Shown: positions 1-7,681 of the stretch, piece by piece
How positions within the stretch are numbered: position 1 is the stretch's first letter
How the letters are laid out: each line of letters opens with the position of its first letter
NCBI GenBank assembly: GCA_019636555.1
Contig: JAHBXH010000001.1
Coordinates: 2,204,928-2,268,927 of the forward strand
Length of the DNA: 64,000 bases
Source of the DNA: Phycisphaeraceae bacterium
Lineage (GTDB): Bacteria; Planctomycetota; Phycisphaerae; Phycisphaerales; UBA1924
Reading direction: 5' to 3'
Position numbers and translations under genes: made by a program
Notes under the pieces: generated by a model
The model's input: only the letters and a program-made list of their open reading frames with translations
Database searches by the model: none
What the model was told of the DNA's origin: nothing

Positions 1-58
1 CATCCTCACGCAGGGTGCTCTCGTGAAGAGTGTGGCCACCACGGGTATCAAGGGCTGA
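1..58 (+). CDS. 3' end of an unidentified CDS
   Basis: The second frame is open from the window edge and reads ILTQGALVKSVATTGIKG before a TGA stop at 56-58. It looks like the carboxyl end of a small basic protein, but eighteen residues are too few to name a family. No terminator is obvious after the stop. The next gene starts 250 bases downstream, so the two need not be co-transcribed. Confidence 0.35.
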   Translation, partial: ILTQGALVKSVATTGIKG

Positions 59-143
59 TCGCCGCTTGGCGGGCTCGCTGAGCAGGCGAACAGGTCCGAA
101 AACAATGTTCTGAGCAATCTGCCTCCGACCCAGTGGTGCCTAA

Positions 144-172
144 TTGACGCGGCAAAAGACTTGTGGCAGGAT
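144..172 (+). promoter_or_regulatory. possible promoter upstream of the dockerin-tailed gene
   Basis: TTGACG (144-149) is followed after 17 bases by CAGGAT (167-172), a fair -35 and a weak -10 for a housekeeping sigma factor. It would give a leader of about 130 bases. Nothing else recognisable lies in the 59-308 gap apart from the ribosome binding site at 294-300. The call rests on match to consensus only. Confidence 0.25.
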
Positions 173-308
173 TGAAAAGGAAACTTGCAAAACGACGCGG
201 ATTGCGTCACAATGAAAACGGTTACATCGCGGATTGTTGATGCTTTCCGCGGTCCCACCAGATCGACCTCCCCTTGGTTCATCCCTGGGTTGGAAAGGAG
301 CACACGAA

Positions 309-1178
309 ATGAAATTGGGTTCTTGGATTGGATTGGGAGCACTCGCCATGCTCTGCGGCCAGGCGATGGCGCAAACGCCGTTGCCGATTACCAACGGTTC
401 CTTTGAGGACGACGACCCGATCTTCGGCGGCCTGCTCGGCTACAACGTGCTGCCCGGAGCCGATGTCGAAACGTCGCAGCATCGCACCGGCAACCGAAGC
501 GTCGGCCTCGGACCGCTCGCGGTCAACAATTTTGTCGGCATCACGACCGACAGTGTCAACATCTATTTGCCGTCGCGCCCTTACTACGACCCCTCGATCA
601 ACTGGTACGGCGGCAACATCCGCGCCACGATGTGGTATTTGATTCCGACCGATTCGCCGGTCGTCGGTGGCGGCGGCGGACTCAAACTCGACGTCAAACT
701 CTTCAACCAGAACTACGCGACGCTGGACGGTGCGTGGGACATCCAAGGCAACACCGGCGGCGCGTGGGTGAAGTACGAAGTGGTCTGGAACAAGGCTGAC
801 ATCAAGCAAAAAGTCTGGATCAACGCCACCGAGAACTGCAACGGTGGCTGCTTTGTCAACAATGGACCACCGCCATACGGGGTTCCGCCCTATCCGAGCC
901 GCGTCAAGGTCACTCCGGGTCGCTGGGGCGGCGAATCGGGCGGCGGCGCGGGCACGAACACGATTTTTATCGACGACCTTTCGGTCGTGCAGGATCACAG
1001 TTGCCCCGCCGACTTCAACGGTGACGACCTGGTCGACGACTCAGATTTCGTCATCTTCGTGCCGTCGTACAACAACCTCATCGACTTCCGCGCCGATCTG
1101 AACGGCGACGGACTGACCGACGATGCCGATTTCTCGCTCTTTGCAAGCGCCTACAACGATCTGATCTGCGCGCCCTGA
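309..1178 (+). CDS. secreted dockerin-tailed protein
   Basis: A 289-residue exported protein of unknown specific function. Residues 1-22 form a classical signal peptide ending AMAQ. The middle (NGSFEDDD onward, rich in Gly, Tyr and Trp) resembles a beta-sandwich carbohydrate-binding or PEP-type surface domain. The last 60 residues carry two calcium-loop repeats, DFNGDDLVDDSDF and DLNGDGLTDDADF, preceded by CPA. This dockerin-like tail is very common on secreted proteins of Phycisphaerae and similar planctomycetes and probably anchors or folds with calcium. The ATG at 309 is preferred over an upstream in-frame start at 234 because AAAGGAG (294-300) sits 8 bases before it and the signal peptide begins there. 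It stands alone and is followed by its own terminator. Confidence 0.75.
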   Translation: MKLGSWIGLGALAMLCGQAMAQTPLPITNGSFEDDDPIFGGLLGYNVLPGADVETSQHRTGNRSVGLGPLAVNNFVGITTDSVNIYLPSRPYYDPSINWYGGNIRATMWYLIPTDSPVVGGGGGLKLDVKLFNQNYATLDGAWDIQGNTGGAWVKYEVVWNKADIKQKVWINATENCNGGCFVNNGPPPYGVPPYPSRVKVTPGRWGGESGGGAGTNTIFIDDLSVVQDHSCPADFNGDDLVDDSDFVIFVPSYNNLIDFRADLNGDGLTDDADFSLFASAYNDLICAP

Positions 1179-1206
1179 TTCCTTGTCCGACTCGGATTGA
1201 TCAAGC

Positions 1207-1230
1207 CCCGGCGAGTGCCGGGTTTTTTTT
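1207..1230 (+). terminator. rho-independent terminator of the dockerin gene
   Basis: The stem CCCGGC (1207-1212) pairs with GCCGGG (1217-1222) across a GAGT loop and is followed by eight T residues. It terminates the rightward dockerin gene. The T run overlaps the stop codon of the leftward polyketide synthase gene. Confidence 0.85.
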
Positions 1231-2362
1231 ATCTCAGCAACAGCCCCTCGGCCGTGATTCCCGGTCCGAAACTCATGAGCACGCACGGGAGCCGAAGTTC
1301 TCGGCGTGAGCGCATGGCTTCGAGGACAAATAGAACCGTGGCGCTCGACATGTTGCCGTGCAAACCCAGCACCTGCCGCGATGCATCGAGCGCGCAACCC
1401 GGCAAGCAGAGAGCTTCGCCGATCGCGGACAGAATCTTCGGCCCTCCCGGATGAACCGCCCACGATCCAACCTCCTCGATCGTTAACTCCTCCGAATCAA
1501 GCCATTCCCGCACCCATTCCCCGGCCCGCCTCCGGATCGTGCCCGTCAATTCAATCCCGAGATTCATCTCAAATCCGTGGTCACCCACCGCCCAGCCCAT
1601 CTGATCTCGAGAGTCTTCGATCAGTCGTGATGAAGTTGAAGATACACACGCGAACTCAGCTTCACCTGCCCCCACCCCACCCCACGCCCCACCCCACGCC
1701 CCGACAACCGCGGCACTCGAGCCATCGGCAAACAGCGCATTCGCGACAACCTGATCGGGGCGCGCGTCGTAGCGAAAGTGAACGGAACAAACCTCGGTGC
1801 AGCAAACAAGCACCCGGGCTGCTTTGTCTGCGCGCGAGAACGCCTCTGCCAGGCGCAGCGCGTTGATCGCCGCGTGGCACCCCATGAACCCAACATTCGT
1901 ACGCTGCACCGTTCGCGGAAGTCCCAGCGCTTCCACGAGGTCGATGTCCCAGCCCGGCGAAGCGAATCCTGTGCAGGAAGCGCTCACGAGGTGTGTGATT
2001 TCTCCCGGATGGACTCGCGAGTCCGCGAGCGCTGCGCGCGTCGATCGTATCGCAAGGGAAGTGGCACGCTTTGCATAGATCGCCATTCGGGCCGCCGTGC
2101 CCGGTCCGCTCGGGCAACGCAGTGATGCGGGTGCAAAGCTTGGCGCATCGGATTGAGTACCTGAAGCCGAAACCGAGTGTGCCGCTTCCGTTCCTCGGAA
2201 ATCGACTCCGCTCCGCCGGTAGATAAGCTCGATCTGGCGGCGCTGGTCTTCGGTTTCTGGAGGCGAGAGCTCCAGCGCCAGCGTCAGCGCTTCTTCCTGT
2301 GAGAAGGGTCGGTCGGGGGCTGCGACTCCGAGTCCGAGTATGGCCGGGTCATCCGATTTCAT
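1229..2362 (-). CDS. type III polyketide synthase
   Basis: A 377-residue chalcone/stilbene synthase-fold enzyme that extends an acyl-CoA starter with malonyl-CoA and cyclises the product, typically to a resorcinol, pyrone or phloroglucinol. The catalytic triad is visible: Cys162 in GFMGCHAA, His304 in AVHPGGPKI and Asn337 in HGNMSSAT. SASCTGF (about 128-134) and SFGPGITAEG near the end are also family motifs. The start at 2362 forms an ATGA overlap with the stop of the upstream oxidoreductase, indicating translational coupling. A short DNA repeat (1674-1704) inserts GAWGGAWGG after residue 220 in what looks like a surface loop. The neighbours suggest the polyketide is methylated and oxidised, as in the Streptomyces srs phenolic-lipid operon; the actual product is unknown. 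Confidence 0.88.
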   Translation of the reverse strand: MKSDDPAILGLGVAAPDRPFSQEEALTLALELSPPETEDQRRQIELIYRRSGVDFRGTEAAHSVSASGTQSDAPSFAPASLRCPSGPGTAARMAIYAKRATSLAIRSTRAALADSRVHPGEITHLVSASCTGFASPGWDIDLVEALGLPRTVQRTNVGFMGCHAAINALRLAEAFSRADKAARVLVCCTEVCSVHFRYDARPDQVVANALFADGSSAAVVGAWGGAWGGVGAGEAEFACVSSTSSRLIEDSRDQMGWAVGDHGFEMNLGIELTGTIRRRAGEWVREWLDSEELTIEEVGSWAVHPGGPKILSAIGEALCLPGCALDASRQVLGLHGNMSSATVLFVLEAMRSRRELRLPCVLMSFGPGITAEGLLLR

Positions 2363-3612
2363 ACGGCGACAGACTCCGGTGCCGAGAGGTGCCATGGGCC
2401 GCTGATCGCCGATGCCAGGTAGTCGCGAACGCTCGGCACTTTGTTGGCAACAGATACTGTCGCAGCGACGATCGCCGGGCTGCGGAGCGCCCGAGAGGTC
2501 ACGCGGCAGGCGGCGCGCCGAGAGTTCGCCGTGCGATGCCACGCCTGTGTCCAGGCTCCCGTCCTGTATTCCCCCGCCACGACAGCGCGAGCGAAGGGCG
2601 CAACCGCCAACCCGGCTTGCATCGCCCACGAAATGCCCTCGCCGGTGAACGGTTCGACGTAGCCCGCCGCGTCCCCGACGACAAAGAGCCGTTGACCCTC
2701 CACGCGCCGTCGCCTGGTTAACAGCCCGGTGCCGCGCCATGGCGCGTTCGCGAGCGGCGCTACACATTCATCGAGGCCACACTCCCTTGCGATTTCACAA
2801 ACAGCCGCGGCCGGTCCGCCCGAGCGACGCGTGACTTGCGGAGAGAGTGCCGCGGCAATATCGATCGATCCGTCTCGCAATCGAACCGCGCCAAAGTATC
2901 CCGCCTTCCCGCAGCGCATCGCTATTTCAGCCTCGCTGCACAATCGCTCGGCCCCACCATCACGAATGCGAGCGCCCACGCCAAAGTGAGAGGTGTTCGC
3001 GATACGCGGGTTCCATTCCTCGGTGCGCGGCAGAAAACTTCCCGCCAGTCCATCTGCCACGATGACGACGTCCGCCGTCAAGCTGACGGCGCCCCGCGGG
3101 CCTGTGAGCGTCAAACGGCATGCGCCGGCAGCCCCGCCTTCCAATGTCGCGCCCTCACCCATCCTTGCAGCGGCACCCCGATCACGGGCGTGTTCGAGCA
3201 GCATCGCATCGAAATCTTCCCGACCGATCGCGACTCCGTGTCGCGCCAGGTCGATTCTCAATGTTCGGTTTCGCGCTGCGAGCGAGAAGAAATGAATCGG
3301 AGCGCCACGCTGTCGAACCGCGCGATCGATTCCCATAGTCTTCAGACTCGCCATCCCCGACGGGGACACGCAGCATCCGCACACCTTGGGCCTCGGAAAC
3401 TCCGCCTTCTCGACGACAAGCGTACGAAGGCCGAGCGAAGCGCAAGCCCATGCGGCCGCAGAACCGGCCGGCCCGGCGCCAATCACCGCAACCTGCCAGG
3501 AAGTGGATTCCGACGAGTTCGCGCTTTGAACACTCAGTTTGGCTTTCTCCAGACCAGCATCATCCGTGAGATGCCTCCAAACTTGATCGTTGCACCCCGA
3601 AGACCTGCGCAT
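2359..3612 (-). CDS. FAD-dependent oxidoreductase, geranylgeranyl reductase-like
   Basis: A flavoprotein of up to 417 residues of the geranylgeranyl reductase/aromatic hydroxylase superfamily. The Rossmann FAD motif GAGPAG lies at 45-50, the family cysteine motif CGCC at about 78-81, and the second FAD motif GDAAGYVEPFTGEG at 313-326. It probably hydroxylates or reduces the polyketide made by the next gene, acting in the cytosol or at the membrane. The start is uncertain: ATG 3612 overlaps the methyltransferase by 79 bases, and homology begins only near residue 40. A CTG overlapping the methyltransferase stop is an alternative, preceded by GGAG. The 3' end overlaps the synthase start by four bases. 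Confidence 0.78.
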   Translation of the reverse strand: MRRSSGCNDQVWRHLTDDAGLEKAKLSVQSANSSESTSWQVAVIGAGPAGSAAAWACASLGLRTLVVEKAEFPRPKVCGCCVSPSGMASLKTMGIDRAVRQRGAPIHFFSLAARNRTLRIDLARHGVAIGREDFDAMLLEHARDRGAAARMGEGATLEGGAAGACRLTLTGPRGAVSLTADVVIVADGLAGSFLPRTEEWNPRIANTSHFGVGARIRDGGAERLCSEAEIAMRCGKAGYFGAVRLRDGSIDIAAALSPQVTRRSGGPAAAVCEIARECGLDECVAPLANAPWRGTGLLTRRRRVEGQRLFVVGDAAGYVEPFTGEGISWAMQAGLAVAPFARAVVAGEYRTGAWTQAWHRTANSRRAACRVTSRALRSPAIVAATVSVANKVPSVRDYLASAISGPWHLSAPESVAV

Positions 3613-4226
3613 TCAGCCAATTCGCGCATTTCGTCGCGTGTAAATGCGGCACGGGCGGACAACACCGCATCCGCGTGAACGACGGGGCTCCGCGTGACCG
3701 CCCGGCTTGCCACCGCGATCATCGCCAGATTGACCGGCGAGCGAACAAGGTCATTGACAATCACGCAATCGCATTGGACTGCCATATTCTGAAGCAGCCG
3801 AACCGCATCCGACGCCTCGAGATGGTGAAAAAAGAGACTCGCAACGCAGCAGGAAAATCCGCTCGGGAGCGGCGAACTCACCGCATCGTGCTCGAGAAAA
3901 TCACACGAAAGACCTCGGCTTGCCGCCGATTGCCTCGCCAATCGGATCGAGTTTGGATTGACGTCGCAGCCAGCGAACGTAGCCCGAAGACCCCGTTCTT
4001 CCCCAAGGCGCGCGGCCCGAACGACAAAGTCCCCTCGAGCGCACGCGATATCAAGAACGCGAAGAGGTTCCGAATGGCGGCGAGATTCGCGTTCGATTTC
4101 TCGGAAAGTTCGCCCGAACGCACCAGAAAGTGCGTTCAACCGCGAGAGCCCGCTCAGCGCACCCGCCAGTGCCTCCGGCGGAAGCGTTGGATCATCCATT
4201 AGTTCGGGGCTCAGCCGACGCAGCAT
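3534..4226 (-). CDS. class I SAM-dependent methyltransferase
   Basis: A 230-residue Rossmann-fold methyltransferase. Motif I reads VLDIACARGD at 57-66, followed by CDVNPNSI (acidic motif II) and SLFFHH. It is the promoter-proximal gene of the three-gene minus-strand operon and most likely methylates the polyketide or a quinone derived from it. GGAG seven bases before the ATG at 4226 supports the start. The operon promoter must lie in the 99-base gap shared with the divergent FMN reductase. An alternative role in ubiquinone/menaquinone-type methylation cannot be excluded. Confidence 0.75.
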   Translation of the reverse strand: MLRRLSPELMDDPTLPPEALAGALSGLSRLNALSGAFGRTFREIERESRRHSEPLRVLDIACARGDFVVRAARLGEERGLRATFAGCDVNPNSIRLARQSAASRGLSCDFLEHDAVSSPLPSGFSCCVASLFFHHLEASDAVRLLQNMAVQCDCVIVNDLVRSPVNLAMIAVASRAVTRSPVVHADAVLSARAAFTRDEMRELAECAGLRGATIKFGGISRMMLVWRKPN

Positions 4227-4325
4227 GAACGACTCCGGTCCCGACGCGGATGGTAACGTGAAAGCGCGACCAGCACGCTATCTTTTGTCGCTTGGCGCAT
4301 TGGCCTGATTAGGTGGAGCCGACGC

Positions 4326-4907
4326 ATGAGTACGAAGCCCCGGATCCTGGCATTCGCCGGAAGCAATCGGAAAGAATCGTTCAACAGAAAAGCGCTTCGA
4401 GTGGCGATCGATGCTGCGCGAGCAGCCGGTGCCGAGGTCACTCACATCGAATTGAGTGACTATTCCCTTCCGATCATGGATGAGGATTTGGAAGCATCTC
4501 AGGGCATCCCCGAAAGTGCTATGAAGCTCAAGCAGCTGATGATCGAACATCCCGCGTTTCTGATCGCTTCGCCGGAGTACAACAGTTCCGTGCCTCCCCT
4601 GCTGAAGAACACGATCGACTGGGTTTCGCGCCCGGTTCGAGGAGAGCCGCCGCTCGCGGCGTTCCAGGGAAAAATTATCGCCCTTCTCGGCGCCTCGCCC
4701 GGCGCTTTCGGTGCCGCCCGGAGCCTCATCCACCTGCGCGCGATCCTCGCCCATGTCGGGGCGGTCGTGCTGCCCGATCAGGCCACGATTCCGAATGCCT
4801 CGGAAGCGTTCACGCCGGACGGCGGACTGAAAGATCCGAAGCAACAGGCACGCATCGAGGCTGTCCCAAAGAAGCTCGTGGAGTTCCTGAAGAGACTTGG
4901 AATGTGA
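4326..4907 (+). CDS. NADPH-dependent FMN reductase family protein
   Basis: A 193-residue flavodoxin-fold reductase. AFAGSNRKESFNRK near the start is the FMN phosphate loop, and SPEYNSSVPPLLKN at about 79-92 is the second signature of the NADPH-dependent FMN/azo/chromate reductase family. It transfers electrons from NAD(P)H to flavin, quinones or azo compounds in the cytosol. TGGAG lies about ten bases before the ATG. It is transcribed divergently from the polyketide operon, so a shared regulatory gap and a role in redox steps there are possible but unproven. Confidence 0.85.
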   Translation: MSTKPRILAFAGSNRKESFNRKALRVAIDAARAAGAEVTHIELSDYSLPIMDEDLEASQGIPESAMKLKQLMIEHPAFLIASPEYNSSVPPLLKNTIDWVSRPVRGEPPLAAFQGKIIALLGASPGAFGAARSLIHLRAILAHVGAVVLPDQATIPNASEAFTPDGGLKDPKQQARIEAVPKKLVEFLKRLGM

Positions 4908-4920
4908 TCCACGGCGCTCA

Positions 4921-4953
4921 AAAAAGCACCCCGCGATCGCTCGCGGGGTGCTC
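4921..4953 (-). terminator. terminator of tRNA-Glu
   Basis: An 11-bp perfect stem (4926-4936 with 4943-4953) with a six-base loop. Read on the minus strand it ends in a T run (complement of the A tract at 4921-4926). It lies directly downstream of the tRNA. Confidence 0.8.
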
Positions 4954-4957
4954 AAGT

Positions 4958-5031
4958 GACCCCAAGGGGATTCGAACCCCTGTTTTCAGGATGAGAACCT
5001 GACGTCCTGGACCAGGCTAGACGATGGGGCC
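4958..5031 (-). tRNA. tRNA-Glu (anticodon CTC)
   Basis: Read on the minus strand, GGCCCCA pairs with TGGGGTC as the acceptor stem, the anticodon arm is TCAGG-TTCTCAT-CCTGA, giving anticodon CTC, and the T arm AGGGG-TTCGAAT-CCCCT is canonical. CCA is not encoded. It is followed by a strong hairpin terminator. Confidence 0.95.
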
Positions 5032-5223
5032 AATGCGATCGGATTCGCGAATGACGCGATCCAGGACAGCGGAGACAATAGGACGCGGGCGAGTTGGGTC
5101 AACCGTTCTGTGCGTCTTTGGATTCGCTCTTCCGAACCGCCGAAATCCGGCCGGAAAGAGGCCTGCTCGCCGCGCGTTTGACGAAAAGAGGTCCGCGTCC
5201 AAAGCGGCGCCACGCCGGCTCGA

Positions 5224-6048
5224 CTACCGCTTCGAAGCGATCACAACGAGCACGATCACGTCGTACAGAGCGTGGGTTGCGACCACGATCCCAAAGCCCC
5301 GAACAAGAAAGAGTCCGGCGAAATAGAGTCCGGCTGCCGCCAGGAAAATCGCGCTGGCGATATCGGTGCCGCTTCGCAGCCCGGCCAGCGAAACCTCGTG
5401 GTAGAGGGCAAAGGCCAGCGCCGAAACGACGCACGCGATGATCGCGGATGTATTCCGGGATATCTTGAGCACATCACACAACACAAGGTGCACACCCGTG
5501 ATCATCACCAGCCGAAACACCAGTTCCTCGTAGAGCCCGGCGCCTATCGAAAGTGTCAGCCGCTCCTGCCACGAAAACGAGTGAAGATCGACCTGCGGCG
5601 GCGCCAGCGACATCGCCGCCAATGAGCCGGACTGCGTCTTGGCGTTCATGATGAGCCCCAGCACCAGCAAGGGAATCATCAGTACGCACGACTCGAGCGC
5701 CATGCCGACGAGAACCCCGGGCCGGATTCGCCACGAATCCCGGTTGAGCACGTGCCAGATCAGAAGAACAACCACCAGCGTGATCGCGGGCAGATGAAAA
5801 CTCGGGGCCCCGAACACCGTGAAGAAGCGCGCGAGCAGATTTCGCGCGCTCACCGTTCGCATCACCCCTGTCGCATCCTGCAAATACCAAAGCGAGCCGA
5901 ATTCGTAGATTGCGATGAGCGGAAGAAGAAAAACCAGAATGTGAAGCGGCGACATCGAAAGCCGCCAATAGCTGCCATCTCGATGAAAATCCGGATGATG
6001 AGTCCGCGTGTTTGAGTTGGATGTGCGTGGCAGCGGAGAACCCGGCAT
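5224..6048 (-). CDS. CPBP family intramembrane metalloprotease
   Basis: A 274-residue polytopic membrane protein of the CAAX protease/bacteriocin-processing (CPBP, Abi) family. The three family motifs are present: EELVFR (motif 1, catalytic Glu-Glu), FALYHE (motif 2) and HALYD (motif 3). About seven hydrophobic segments are visible. In bacteria the substrates are mostly unknown. The first 31 residues are polar, and an internal ATG (5955) just before SPLHILVF is an alternative start; the YWRLSMSPL segment before the first membrane helix looks conserved, so the longer form is kept. It is not clearly in an operon. Confidence 0.82.
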   Translation of the reverse strand: MPGSPLPRTSNSNTRTHHPDFHRDGSYWRLSMSPLHILVFLLPLIAIYEFGSLWYLQDATGVMRTVSARNLLARFFTVFGAPSFHLPAITLVVVLLIWHVLNRDSWRIRPGVLVGMALESCVLMIPLLVLGLIMNAKTQSGSLAAMSLAPPQVDLHSFSWQERLTLSIGAGLYEELVFRLVMITGVHLVLCDVLKISRNTSAIIACVVSALAFALYHEVSLAGLRSGTDIASAIFLAAAGLYFAGLFLVRGFGIVVATHALYDVIVLVVIASKR

Positions 6049-6100
6049 TCACTCCTCCGGGGGCAAGCCTATCGCGCACTCGGCAGAGGGCTCCTCGCCG

Positions 6101-6135
6101 CAAAAAGCAAACGACCGCTCATTCTGGAGCGGTCG
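6101..6135 (-). terminator. terminator of rpsT
   Basis: A 9-bp stem CGACCGCTC (6112-6120) with GAGCGGTCG (6127-6135) followed on the minus strand by TTTGCTTTTTG. It lies 20 bases after the rpsT stop. Confidence 0.8.
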
Positions 6136-6155
6136 CATTGAAATCCGAATCTGGT

Positions 6156-6455
6156 TCACTTGTTCGACTTGCCGGCCTTGGTCGACTTTCCAGCCTGTTT
6201 GCCCTTGAGCTTCATTGAAAGGCGACTCTTGCGGCGTGCCGCCTGGTTCTTATGGATCACGCCCTTGGCGGCGGTCCGGTCGATAATCTGCGCGGCCTTG
6301 GTCATCGCCGACTTTGCCTCCTCAGCGCTGCCGTGCAACACCTTCTCGTTGAAATCCTTGATGGCGTCGCGCATCGTGCGGAGGCGCCAGCGGTTGCGGG
6401 CGCGGGCGGCTTCATTCTGACGGACGCGTTTCTGGGCGGAGAGCGAGTGAGCCAT
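6156..6455 (-). CDS. rpsT: 30S ribosomal protein S20
   Basis: A 99-residue, strongly basic helical protein beginning MAHSLSAQKRVRQ, with the S20 core segments RNRWRLRTMRDAIKDF and GVIHKNQAARRKSRLS. S20 binds the 5' domain of 16S rRNA early in small-subunit assembly. It carries a lysine-rich tail (GKSTKAGKSNK) slightly longer than in E. coli. It is monocistronic, with its own terminator. Confidence 0.96.
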   Translation of the reverse strand: MAHSLSAQKRVRQNEAARARNRWRLRTMRDAIKDFNEKVLHGSAEEAKSAMTKAAQIIDRTAAKGVIHKNQAARRKSRLSMKLKGKQAGKSTKAGKSNK

Positions 6456-6663
6456 TGGATTCCTTGATCAAACGAGAACCTTCGCCGCGTGTTTGCGGGG
6501 GGTCAGAATGATTCGCAATCCCCCCGTCAGAATCAAGGGCGCTGCCTCCAACGGAGTGACGGAAGACGCTCGATCGCTTGCTCTGGTGGAATCTTGCAGG
6601 GTTCCCTGCGAAGCGTCGCGCAAGAGAGAGGCCGACCGACGAAAACACGGCTATCCTTGCTCC

Positions 6664-6684
6664 CCGGCGGCAAGTTGCCGCCGG
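6664..6684. repeat. palindrome just upstream of tRNA-Arg
   Basis: CCGGCGGCAA (6664-6673) and TTGCCGCCGG (6675-6684) are perfect inverted arms around a single G. It ends four bases before the tRNA-Arg 5' end, so it could be a processing or regulatory structure. Otherwise the 6456-6663 gap shows no gene. Confidence 0.5.
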
Positions 6685-6688
6685 TCGA

Positions 6689-6762
6689 GCGGGCGTAGCT
6701 CAATTGGATAGAGCACCTGACTACGGATCAGGAGGTTGCAGGTTCGACTCCTGCCGCCCGTG
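6689..6762 (+). tRNA. tRNA-Arg (anticodon ACG)
   Basis: Acceptor GCGGGCG pairs with CGCCCGT. The D arm is GCTC..GAGC, the anticodon arm CCTGA-CTACGGA-TCAGG gives anticodon ACG, and the T arm is GCAGG-TTCGACT-CCTGC. CCA is not encoded. A34 is presumably deaminated to inosine, as in other bacterial ACG arginine tRNAs. Confidence 0.95.
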
Positions 6763-6849
6763 TTTTCCCGGTACCGCTCGGCGCGAAAGACTCTTCCCCG
6801 GTGCGTTTTCGAAAATGCGTACTGGCGGTTGACGCCCGGCTGCTGCTTG

Positions 6850-6878
6850 TCAAACATCTGTTTGAATCGGATGTTTGA
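6850..6878. promoter_or_regulatory. candidate TetR operator (29-bp palindrome)
   Basis: TCAAACATC (6850-6858) and GATGTTTGA (6870-6878) are perfect 9-bp inverted arms with an 11-base spacer. The right arm ends on the first base of the regulator's ATG. This is the usual size and placement for an autoregulatory TetR-family site, so the regulator likely represses its own transcription and possibly the export operon. Confidence 0.65.
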
Positions 6879-7591
6879 TGACCAGATCACGCTCCCAACT
6901 CAGTCACGGCGCCGCGGAATCAAGCCCCGATACACGGGCGCGGTTGATTGACGCCGCGGGTGAAGAATTCGCCGAGCATGGCTTCGCCAAAGCAACTGTG
7001 CGAGACATCTGCGCGCGCGCCGGGGCAAATATCGCGGCGGTGAACTACCACTTTCGCGACAAAGAAACGCTTTATCTCGAGACGCTGCGCTACGCGCACC
7101 GGTACTCAATCGAGCACTATCCTCACGACGGCGGTCTGACTCCCGATGCGTCGCCGAAAGACCGACTGCACGCCTTCGTGCGTGCTTTTCTCGCGAAGAT
7201 TCTTGATCCAGACCGGCCCAAGTGGCACGGGAGGTTGATCTCCCGGGAGATGACCGAGCCGACCCCGGCGTTGAATCTCCTGATCGAAGAAGGAATCCGG
7301 CCTCAATTCGGTGCGCTGTGCGCGATCGTCAAGTCTCTCGCGCCCAGCTTGGGAGGAGACGAGATCGAGGCGAGCGCCGCGAGCGTAATCGGGCAGGCTC
7401 TGCACTATCACCACTGCAATTCGATGATCAAGCGGCTGTACTCCGAGCGCAAAAGCGGATTTCCGTTCGATCTCGAGTTTCTGACCGATCACATCACCCG
7501 TTTTTCGCTCGCGGCTTTTTCCGGGCTCGAGCTGTCCGCGAGCCAAAGGGACAAACAGCGCGGAGCGCAGGCCAAACGCAAACACGGGTGA
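6878..7591 (+). CDS. TetR/AcrR family regulator, CerR-like
   Basis: A 237-residue transcription factor. Residues 19-65 form the TetR helix-turn-helix (RARLIDAAGEEFAEHG, then VRDICARAGANIAAVNYHF). The C-terminal ligand domain (KWHGRLISREMTEPTPAL) resembles the DUF1956 domain of YbiH/CecR regulators, which control ABC export operons of the same layout. The ATG at 6878 is preferred over an adjacent TTG at 6875. A palindrome overlaps the start. The export operon begins 90 bases downstream on the same strand, making it the obvious regulatory target. Confidence 0.88.
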   Translation: MTRSRSQLSHGAAESSPDTRARLIDAAGEEFAEHGFAKATVRDICARAGANIAAVNYHFRDKETLYLETLRYAHRYSIEHYPHDGGLTPDASPKDRLHAFVRAFLAKILDPDRPKWHGRLISREMTEPTPALNLLIEEGIRPQFGALCAIVKSLAPSLGGDEIEASAASVIGQALHYHHCNSMIKRLYSERKSGFPFDLEFLTDHITRFSLAAFSGLELSASQRDKQRGAQAKRKHG

Positions 7592-7681
7592 TCGGGGGCT
7601 CTCCGGGCGCAGCGAAGAGAAGGGAATACGCCGGATCAAGTCGGAAGGAATGGTCAGGTCGAAAAGGGAAAAGACGAGGCG

